From Actinomycetota bacterium (lineage in GTDB: Bacteria; Actinomycetota; Acidimicrobiia; Acidimicrobiales; Ilumatobacteraceae): DNA of 64,000 nt. Both the position numbers and the translations under genes were made by a program. Positions 58,048-64,000 of the stretch are shown here, piece after piece. Under the pieces are notes generated by a model. The model did not search any database. It saw only the letters and a program-made list of their open reading frames with translations, and was not told the DNA's origin. Position 1 is the stretch's first letter; every line of letters starts with the position of its first letter. The stretch is taken from the NCBI GenBank assembly GCA_009701715.1, contig WLJO01000002.1, positions 1 to 64,000 on the forward strand, read 5' to 3'.

Positions 58048-58806
58048 ATGCCGAAGACGCCGCAACCCTCCGACCTACACGAGTGGATCTCCTTCGAGGA
58101 CCCGACCGAAGACCGAACCTGGGTCATTGACGCCACATTCCTCCTGTCCTCGTGGACGTGCATCTACGGCCGCGGCTGCCAGGGGGTACTCACCGCAGAC
58201 GCAACAGCGCTGCAGCAGGGCTGTTGCTCTTACGGGGCTCACTTCCTCGACAAGGACGATGTCGAAACGGTGAGAAAGTCGTCAGCCCGCCTCACCGCGG
58301 ACCAGTGGCAGTTCCGCAAGGAGGCCAAGAAGCTCGGCTGGCTCGACAAGGACCCCGACTCCGGCGACGACGTCACACGGGTACACGAGGGTGCCTGCAT
58401 CTTCCTAAACCGTCCCGGATTCGGTCGGGGCGCCGGATGTGCACTCCATGTCGGCGCCCTCGACGCGGGTGAGCGCCCGATGGACTGGAAGCCGGACGTC
58501 TGCTGGCAGCTGCCGATCCGGCTGGAGGAGCACACCGACAGCCACGGACACGTCACCTCCACCGTACGCGAGTGGAAGCGCCGCGACTGGGGAGACGCCG
58601 GTGAGGAGTTCCACTGGTGGTGCACCAACGACCAGTCAGCGTTCGTCGGGTCCAAGCGTGTCTTCGAAGAGATGAAGGACGAGATCTCCGAGCTCGTCGA
58701 ACCTCACATCTACCCGCTCATCGTCGATCAGCTCAAGGCTTTCGTCAAGCGTCGTGCCAAGGCTGTCGCCCTGCCGCACCCGGCTGTGCGCCGCAAGAAG
58801 GACTGA
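58048..58806 (+). CDS. Cysteine-rich conserved actinobacterial-type protein
   Basis: 252 residues, family not named with confidence. Cysteine clusters WTCIYGRGCQG (37-47) and GCCSYGAHF (58-66), then EGACIFLNRPGFGRGAGCALHVGAL (114-138) and WWCTNDQ near 190, suggest an iron-sulfur or zinc protein resembling YkgJ/DUF3109-type cysteine-cluster proteins. No signal peptide. The promoter hexamer TACCCT (58033-58038) lies 10 nt upstream, back to back with glcD's. Convergent with typA: the two stop codons are adjacent. Confidence 0.72.
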   Translation: MPKTPQPSDLHEWISFEDPTEDRTWVIDATFLLSSWTCIYGRGCQGVLTADATALQQGCCSYGAHFLDKDDVETVRKSSARLTADQWQFRKEAKKLGWLDKDPDSGDDVTRVHEGACIFLNRPGFGRGAGCALHVGALDAGERPMDWKPDVCWQLPIRLEEHTDSHGHVTSTVREWKRRDWGDAGEEFHWWCTNDQSAFVGSKRVFEEMKDEISELVEPHIYPLIVDQLKAFVKRRAKAVALPHPAVRRKKD

Positions 58807-60639
58807 TCAGCCCTTCTTGGACGCCCGCCTGCGGTCCTCGGCCCCGAGGTGCTTCTTGCGGATCCGGATGGACTTGGGCGTGATCTCCACAAGCTCGTCG
58901 TCGGCGATCCATTCGATCGCTGTCTCGAGGGTGTGCGTCACGGGTGTCGGAAGCTTCACGGCATCGTCGTGGCTGTGCGTGCGGATGTTGTTCTTCTCCT
59001 TGGCACGCACCGCGTTCACGAGCATCTCGTCGCTGCGGGAGTTCTCGCCGACAACCATGCCTTCGTAGCTCTGATCCCCGGGGCTCACGAAGAGCGTGCC
59101 GCGCAGCTGGAGGTTGTCGAGGGCGTACGCCGTCACCATCCCCATGCGGTCTGACACCATCGCTCCTCCGATACGGTACGGAAGATCTCCGGCCCACTGG
59201 GTCCAGCCTGCGTGGTGCTGGTGGAGCAACGCTGTGCCCCGCGTTGCGGTGAGCAACATCGAGCGGAAGCCGATCAGCCCACGACTCGGGCACTCGAAGG
59301 TGACGATCGTGCGACCCGCATCGCCGGGGCGAAGGTCCACGACCCGGCCCTTGCGGGGCGCAAGTGCCTGGGTGACGGTGCCGACATGCTCGTCGGGGAT
59401 GTCACAGACGCCGCGCTCGAGGGGCTCGAAACGCTTTCCGTTCACTTCCTTGGTGATGACCTCGGGACGGCTCACCTGAAGCTCGTAGCCCTCACGACGC
59501 ATCGACTCGATGAGCACCGCAAGCTGCAGCTCGCCGCGCCCGGCAACTTCAATGATGTCGGGCGACTCGGTCTCGTTCAGCCTGATCGAGACGTTGCCGA
59601 GCACCTCTCGCTCGAGGCGCTCCCGGAGGTGGCGGCTCGTGAGGAACTTGCCCTCGCGTCCGGCCATCGGCGAGGTGTTCACGCCGAACGTCATATTGAG
59701 CACCGGCTCGTCAACGGTAAGGCGCGTCAACGGCACCGGGTTCTCGATGGAGGCGATGGTGTCGCCGATCTCGACCTCCGGGAAGCCGCCGACGACGAAG
59801 AGGTCGCCTGCGTAGACCTCGTCTGCATCGGCCCGGCTGACACCGGAGAACTCCATGAGCGAGGCCAGTTTGCGCTTGAGGGGCGGCTGTCCCTCGCCAA
59901 ACTCCTCCTCGAGGAGGGCAACCATCTCACCACGACGCAGTACTCCGTTGTAGACGCGACCGATGGCGAGGCGTCCGAGGTATTCCGAGGCGTCGAGGTT
60001 GGTCACGAGTGCCTGCAGAGGCGCAGAGGCGTCTCCGGCAGGCTCGGGGATACGACGGACGATGGTATCGAGCAGCGCCGACAGGTCGTCGTCCTCAGCA
60101 GGCATACCGATCCCAACCATCGTGCGCCCCTCACGGGCCACGGCGGAGATGACCTCGAAGTCGATGTGTTCGTCGCCTGCGTCGAGGTCGATGAACAACT
60201 GGTAGACCTCGTCGAGGACTTCCTCCGGCCGGGCGTCGTGACGATCAACCTTGTTGATGATCACGATGGCGGGCAGATTGGCCATCAGAGCCTTCTGCAG
60301 CACGTACCGGGTCTGGGGAAGGGGGCCCTCAGCAGCATCAACGAGGAGCAATACGCCGTCCACCATCGTGAGGGCTCGCTCGACCTCCCCACCGAAATCG
60401 GCGTGGCCGGGCGTGTCAACCAGATTGATCTTGACACCCTTCCAGTTCACCGAGGCGGCCTTGGCCAAGATGGTGATGCCGCGCTCGCGCTCTTGGTCGT
60501 TCGAGTCCATGACCCGGTCGACGACTGCCTGGTGCGCTGCGAAGGTACCGGTGGCGCGCAGAAGCGCATCCACGAGTGTCGTCTTGCCGTGATCGACGTG
60601 CGCGACGAGGGCAACGTTACGGAGGGGAGTTCGGGGCAT
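58807..60639 (-). CDS. typA: Translational GTPase TypA/BipA
   Basis: 610 residues. Ribosome-associated GTPase acting in stress and cold adaptation and ribosome assembly. G1 AHVDHGKT (13-20), G2/switch QERERGIT, G3 DTPGH, G4 NKVDR; EF-G-like domains III and V and the BipA C-terminal domain ([26 protein letters not shown]) follow. [19 protein letters not shown] at ATG 60639 is the family start; ATG 60654 is possible. Confidence 0.97.
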   Translation of the reverse strand: MPRTPLRNVALVAHVDHGKTTLVDALLRATGTFAAHQAVVDRVMDSNDQERERGITILAKAASVNWKGVKINLVDTPGHADFGGEVERALTMVDGVLLLVDAAEGPLPQTRYVLQKALMANLPAIVIINKVDRHDARPEEVLDEVYQLFIDLDAGDEHIDFEVISAVAREGRTMVGIGMPAEDDDLSALLDTIVRRIPEPAGDASAPLQALVTNLDASEYLGRLAIGRVYNGVLRRGEMVALLEEEFGEGQPPLKRKLASLMEFSGVSRADADEVYAGDLFVVGGFPEVEIGDTIASIENPVPLTRLTVDEPVLNMTFGVNTSPMAGREGKFLTSRHLRERLEREVLGNVSIRLNETESPDIIEVAGRGELQLAVLIESMRREGYELQVSRPEVITKEVNGKRFEPLERGVCDIPDEHVGTVTQALAPRKGRVVDLRPGDAGRTIVTFECPSRGLIGFRSMLLTATRGTALLHQHHAGWTQWAGDLPYRIGGAMVSDRMGMVTAYALDNLQLRGTLFVSPGDQSYEGMVVGENSRSDEMLVNAVRAKEKNNIRTHSHDDAVKLPTPVTHTLETAIEWIADDELVEITPKSIRIRKKHLGAEDRRRASKKG

Positions 60640-60677
60640 GAGAAAGGCGACCATCTTCGCCTGATTGGGGGGTCAGT

Positions 60678-60694
60678 GACCGCGGAGTGCGGTC
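60678..60694 (-). terminator. Small hairpin after the gene at 60702
   Basis: GACCGC (60678-60683) pairs with GCGGTC (60689-60694) around a 5-nt loop, 7 nt after the stop on the minus strand. Short and without T-run; weak candidate. Confidence 0.3.
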
Positions 60695-60701
60695 GTTCAG
60701 G

Positions 60702-60896
60702 TCAGTCCGCGTCGGCGTCGTCGGAGTCGTCATCTTCATCGAAGGTGACCCCGTACTTCTCGGCCAGAGCGGCGTACTTGTCCTCTTCGGAACTGGGTTC
60801 ACGATCGGAACTACCAAGCCCCAGATCAAAGGCCCCGGGACCGGCTTGTTTCAATTTTCGCGCTTCTTCGAAGCGGCGATGACGACCCTTCTTCAC
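60702..60896 (-). CDS. Small charged protein
   Basis: 64 residues. Basic N terminus (KKGRHRRFEEARKLKQ) and very acidic C terminus (TFDEDDDSDDADAD), with a conserved-looking centre (EDKYAALAEKYGV). GTG 60896 has AGGAG 8 nt upstream. Located before typA on the same strand. Unrecognised; the charge layout suggests a nucleic-acid- or ribosome-associated protein, which is only a guess. Confidence 0.65.
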   Translation of the reverse strand: MKKGRHRRFEEARKLKQAGPGAFDLGLGSSDREPSSEEDKYAALAEKYGVTFDEDDDSDDADAD

Positions 60897-60991
60897 GATA
60901 GGGCTCCTGAATCAGAGAATTGACATTGGGGAGCAGTCTACCGCGGCGATACGTGCATATTGCGCGGCCTCATTCGTGTCAACATAGCGAA

Positions 60992-61756
60992 ATGGGAAGA
61001 ATTGTGGCGTTAGTGAACCAAAAGGGCGGGGTTGGCAAGACCACCGTCACCCTCGGACTGGCGGCGGCCGCCCAGGCGGCGGGCAATCGGGTGCTCGTGG
61101 TGGACCTCGATCCGCAGTCATCCACCTCGTGGGTGCTCGGGGTCGATCCCTCCAGCATCAAAGAGTCCACCTCGGAGCTGCTCAGCGGCAAGTCCGAGCC
61201 GGTGGTGTACGAGAGCGCCTGGGGCGACGGGGTGGACCTGCTCCCCGCGAGCCAGCGACTCCAGCAGCAGGAGTCCGGTCAGGGGCGCAGGCCCGAGTCG
61301 AGACTCCGCTCTGCCATCGAGTCGCTCGCCGCTGACTATGACGCCGTCCTCATCGACTGCCCACCGTCGCTCGGGAACCTCACCCTGAACGCGCTCACCG
61401 CCGCCCAGCACGCGGTCATCGTCGTCGAACCCGCTGCGCTCGGGTTACGCGGCATCACCGCCGTCGCCGACCTCATCGATGAGGTGTGGGATACGTCCAA
61501 TCCCGATCTCGACCTAGCCGGTGTGATCATCAACAAACTCCCCGCCGTGTCGGCCGAGGCAGACCGCAGGATCGAAGAACTTGCCCGCACCGTCGGCAAG
61601 AAGGCGGTTTGGCAACCGTCGGTGCCCCAACGCGTCATCGTGAACCAGGCGATCGCCGAGAGACGGCCGATCCACAGTTACGGGTACCGCTCCCAGGACG
61701 TCTCGGAGGCCTTCGACGCACTCTGGGTGAAGCTGCGCAAGCGCCTCAGGGACTGA
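60992..61756 (+). CDS. ParA-family ATPase
   Basis: 254 residues. Deviant Walker A NQKGGVGKTT (9-18), Walker A' DLDPQSSTS (39-47) and Walker B VLIDCPPSLG (115-124) define the ParA/Soj group. These ATPases position chromosomes, plasmids or other cargo. No ParB gene or parS-like repeat is adjacent, so it is an orphan. The weak pair TTGCGC (60960-60965) / CATAGC (60983-60988) lies just before ATG 60992, suggesting little or no leader. Its 3' end overlaps rsmB by 11 bp. Confidence 0.92.
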   Translation: MGRIVALVNQKGGVGKTTVTLGLAAAAQAAGNRVLVVDLDPQSSTSWVLGVDPSSIKESTSELLSGKSEPVVYESAWGDGVDLLPASQRLQQQESGQGRRPESRLRSAIESLAADYDAVLIDCPPSLGNLTLNALTAAQHAVIVVEPAALGLRGITAVADLIDEVWDTSNPDLDLAGVIINKLPAVSAEADRRIEELARTVGKKAVWQPSVPQRVIVNQAIAERRPIHSYGYRSQDVSEAFDALWVKLRKRLRD

Positions 61757-62867
61757 TCCGACGCCAGCGACGGATCACCATGCCGTCGGTGTCGTGGGTC
61801 TGCGGAAGCACCCGACCACCGTCGCCGTACGGTTGCCACGGCTCGCCCGGGGCCTCGATGGCCTCGAACCCCAACGGCATCGGATGACCGATCGACTCCG
61901 CGGCGGTGAGCGTGCAGACGCTGTACACCAGCGTGCCGCCGACACGCACGAGCGGAGCGCTGGCTGCGATGATCCCGTGCTGGAGGGTCACGAGGTCGTC
62001 GATGTCGGAAGGCTCGATGTTCCAGCGGGCGTCGGGCCGCCTCCGTAGCGCGCCGAGCCCCGAGCAGGGCGCGTCGATGAGTACCCGGTCGAAACTTTCC
62101 TCCCGGAAAGGCGGTTCACATCCGTCCGCGCCCACCACCGCGAGGGTGAGGCCGAGACGTCGGGCGTTGCTCACGACGAGGCGGGCGCGGTGTGCCTGAA
62201 CCTCGCCCGCGACGATGAAAGCCCCCGAGGAGGCCATTGCCGTTGCCTTGCCACCGGGCGCCGAGCACACGTCGAGCACGCGCTCGCCGGCAGTCGCACC
62301 GACCAGCGCAGAGACCCACTGGCTGGAGAGGTCCTGGGTATATCCGTCTTCGCGCATCGTGACGCTGGGCGCCTCGTTCATCCGCACCAGGGCTGCAAGT
62401 GCATCCGTCTCGCCGAGTTCCTCGGTCAACCGCTCGAGCACCCAGTCCGGGTAGGACAGTTCCGCGGCCGGTCCGGGCCAGTGAGGCATCGGGTTGGCCG
62501 CCACCTTGCGGAGCACAGCGTTGATGAACCCACGCACGGGCTTCGGCGCAAGTTCCACGGTCTCGCCCACTGCCGCATGCGCAGCGACGCCCGCGTACAT
62601 CAGTTGGTACGCGCCGAGCCGGAGGATCGTCCGGATCTCTGGGTCCGGGTCCTTCACAACGAAGCGGTTCACGCTCACGTCGCAGGCGCGACGCATCCGG
62701 GTGCACCCGTAGACGAGCTCGGTCACGAACCGGCGGTCCCGGTCGTGCAACGTGGACTCGCCGAGCATCGTCGGGAGCAACAGATTGGCGTAGGCCCCCT
62801 CGTGCTCGATCCGGCACAGTGCCCGATACGCAACCTCTCTGGCCGTTTCAGTGACCAAGCAACTCAC
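61746..62867 (-). CDS. rsmB: 16S rRNA (cytosine-967-C5)-methyltransferase
   Basis: 373 residues. N-terminal NusB-like domain (AREVAYRALCRIEHEGAYANLLLP; DRRFVTELVYGCTR) and C-terminal SAM methyltransferase with VLDVCSAPGGKATAMA, LIDAPCSGLGALRRRPDARW and VYSVCTLTAAES; the two catalytic cysteines are in PCSG and SVCT. GTG 62867 (MSCLVTE) or TTG 62858 are the possible starts. It overlaps fmt by 20 nt and continues the def-fmt-rsmB order common in bacteria. Confidence 0.94.
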   Translation of the reverse strand: MSCLVTETAREVAYRALCRIEHEGAYANLLLPTMLGESTLHDRDRRFVTELVYGCTRMRRACDVSVNRFVVKDPDPEIRTILRLGAYQLMYAGVAAHAAVGETVELAPKPVRGFINAVLRKVAANPMPHWPGPAAELSYPDWVLERLTEELGETDALAALVRMNEAPSVTMREDGYTQDLSSQWVSALVGATAGERVLDVCSAPGGKATAMASSGAFIVAGEVQAHRARLVVSNARRLGLTLAVVGADGCEPPFREESFDRVLIDAPCSGLGALRRRPDARWNIEPSDIDDLVTLQHGIIAASAPLVRVGGTLVYSVCTLTAAESIGHPMPLGFEAIEAPGEPWQPYGDGGRVLPQTHDTDGMVIRRWRRISP

Positions 62868-63753
62868 CCACTGTCGGTCTCGCGCCGTGTACCCACGACT
62901 TTGCGTCCATCGCTGCCTTGCCCTCCGGTTGGACCATCTCGAGCAGGAGCGCTTGCCCGTCGCCGCACGTGACGCGCAGCCCCTCGAGGGACCCGGGCGT
63001 GTTCGGCGCCGCTGCGCCATCGGGAACCGCAGTGTGAATGCGGAGGCGGCGCCCCCGCAATGACGTCCACGCTGTGCCGAGGCGCACCAAACGGTGAATG
63101 ACCACTGCTGGAGCGTCCCAGTCGATCCGCAGTTCCTCTGGCCGGATCTTGGAGGCGTAGGTGGGCTCGCCACTCTGCGGCTCGGGGTTGCGCAACCCGC
63201 TTGCGAGGCGGCGAAGCAGTTGCTCCACCCCTGCATCGACGAGCTCGTGGCGCACCTCGTCGGCGGAGGCCCGGGGGCGGATCGGGACCCTGATGGTGTC
63301 AAAAACCGGGCCGGTGTCGAGACCCTCTTCGAGCTGCATCAAACAGGTGCCAGTCTCGGTGTCGCCGGCGAGGATCGCCCGTTCGACGGGGGCCGCCCCG
63401 CGCCATCGCGGCAACAGCGAGAAGTGAATGTTGACCATCGGTACCTGCTCGAGCACGGGTCGCCGGACGAGACTGCCGAACGCCACCACCACGCCGAGGT
63501 CTGCACCCACGCCCAGTACGTCCTCGACACGCTCAGACACCGCAAGATCGAGGGCTAGGGCGGCCGCCTTCACCGGGGAAGGTGAGAGCTCGTTGCCCCG
63601 ACCCCGACGCCTGTCGGGGCCACTCACCACGAGAGCGATGTCAAAGCCGCTGGAGACGAGCGCCCGCAGTGGGGGAACCGCCATCGCCGGCGTGCCCAGA
63701 TAGACGAGGCGTCTCGGAAACTCGGGAACCGTTGCGAGAGATGTGGTGGTCAC
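62848..63753 (-). CDS. fmt: Methionyl-tRNA formyltransferase
   Basis: 301 residues. Formylates initiator Met-tRNA with 10-formyl-tetrahydrofolate. RLVYLGTPAMAVPPLRAL near the N terminus; active-site stretch VNIHFSLLPRWRGAAPVERAI (about 108-128) and GDTETG supply the Asn, His and Asp. The C-terminal domain binds tRNA. GTG 63753 overlaps the def stop (GTGA). Confidence 0.96.
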   Translation of the reverse strand: MTTTSLATVPEFPRRLVYLGTPAMAVPPLRALVSSGFDIALVVSGPDRRRGRGNELSPSPVKAAALALDLAVSERVEDVLGVGADLGVVVAFGSLVRRPVLEQVPMVNIHFSLLPRWRGAAPVERAILAGDTETGTCLMQLEEGLDTGPVFDTIRVPIRPRASADEVRHELVDAGVEQLLRRLASGLRNPEPQSGEPTYASKIRPEELRIDWDAPAVVIHRLVRLGTAWTSLRGRRLRIHTAVPDGAAAPNTPGSLEGLRVTCGDGQALLLEMVQPEGKAAMDAKSWVHGARPTVGELLGH

Positions 63754-64000
63754 GTGAGGCGAAGGCGCCGCGGTCGGCGGGGGGCCTTCACCGGCTCGTC
63801 CTGAAGGCGCCGGTACTCGATGAGCGCTTCCTTGCGCTGGTCCGGTGTCATCCGGTCAAACATGAGCACACCGTGCAGGTGGTCCAGTTCATGTTGGATG
63901 AGGCGCGCCCACAGTTCGTCGGCCTCGAACTCGACCTCGTTGCCGTCGAGGTCCCATCCGTGCAGGAGCACTTGCTTGGGCCGGACGATCTCGACGTACA
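63750..64000 (-). CDS. def: Peptide deformylase, truncated by window edge
   Basis: C-terminal part of Def, the metalloenzyme that removes the formyl group from new proteins. Metal motif QHELDHLHG with the catalytic Glu is present; the frame is open to base 64000 and reads VEIVRPKQVLLHGWDLDG at its visible start. The N-terminal motifs are outside. The basic tail (KAPRRPRRLRLT) is longer than usual. First gene of def-fmt-rsmB. Confidence 0.93.
   Translation of the reverse strand, partial: YVEIVRPKQVLLHGWDLDGNEVEFEADELWARLIQHELDHLHGVLMFDRMTPDQRKEALIEYRRLQDEPVKAPRRPRRLRLT

Overview
The window reads as chromosome from a GC-rich (about two-thirds G+C) actinobacterium. It carries a full Pup-proteasome locus, TatB/TatC followed by a HelY-type helicase, a GcvH / FHA / MerR / DUF151 / MerR block in the order known from mycobacteria, an SCO6745-family protein and a DUF4193-like protein. 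The gene mix fits a deep-branching actinobacterium, possibly Acidimicrobiia, but the sequence alone cannot fix the class. There is no rRNA, recognisable tRNA, CRISPR array, insertion sequence or prophage. Almost all bases are coding and no gene-free gap exceeds about 300 bp. One locus, a kinase-like gene at 16262-17201, is clearly decayed.

Layout. 1-4020: SRAP peptidase (5' cut), HIT protein, CDP-alcohol phosphatidyltransferase, nucleotidyltransferase-phosphomutase fusion. 4104-11655: gcvH, zinc-ribbon/FHA protein, MerR, DUF151 nuclease, MerR, gcvT, then divergent gcvP under a tandem glycine riboswitch. 11723-19396: SCO6745-family protein, two luciferase-like monooxygenases, zinc-finger protein, threonine aldolase, dead kinase, crotonase, prmA, gamma-carbonic anhydrase. 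19488-27327: repeat-containing protein, crotonase, Nudix, GNAT, DUF4193-like protein, double-length ThyX, M20 amidohydrolase, orphan DAGK-like domain. 27308-39324: helY, tatC, tatB, GDPD, lepB, then pafA-prcA-prcB-pup-dop-arc. 39438-44564: ferredoxin, trmI-ttuA-ttuB, three small membrane proteins, LON-domain protein, PBP4. 44606-54338: ADP-forming acyl-CoA synthetase, thioesterase, TetR and desaturase, FIST protein, transketolase, transaldolase, MOSC protein. 54345-64000: glcDEF, cysteine-rich protein, typA, ParA, rsmB, fmt, def (cut at the edge).

How genes work together. Glycine is a recurring theme: GcvH/T/P, a glycine riboswitch, threonine aldolase (makes glycine) and glycolate oxidase GlcDEF (makes glyoxylate, a glycine precursor). 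The Pup genes form a complete tag-ligate-unfold-degrade pathway. Directly beyond it lies ttuB-ttuA-trmI: a second ubiquitin-like (beta-grasp, GG-ending) protein with its tRNA sulfurtransferase and the m1A58 methyltransferase. In Thermus these three cooperate in T-loop modification. That pairing of two ubiquitin-like systems is the most interesting feature here.

Regulation. At least 17 genes have a TANNNT hexamer whose last T lies exactly 7-8 nt before the start codon. This points to widespread leaderless transcription and fixes several start codons. Other sites are two dyads next to the MerR genes, a TetR operator at the desaturase, a shared palindrome in the monooxygenase / zinc-finger / threonine-aldolase region, and a strong hairpin terminator after ferredoxin.
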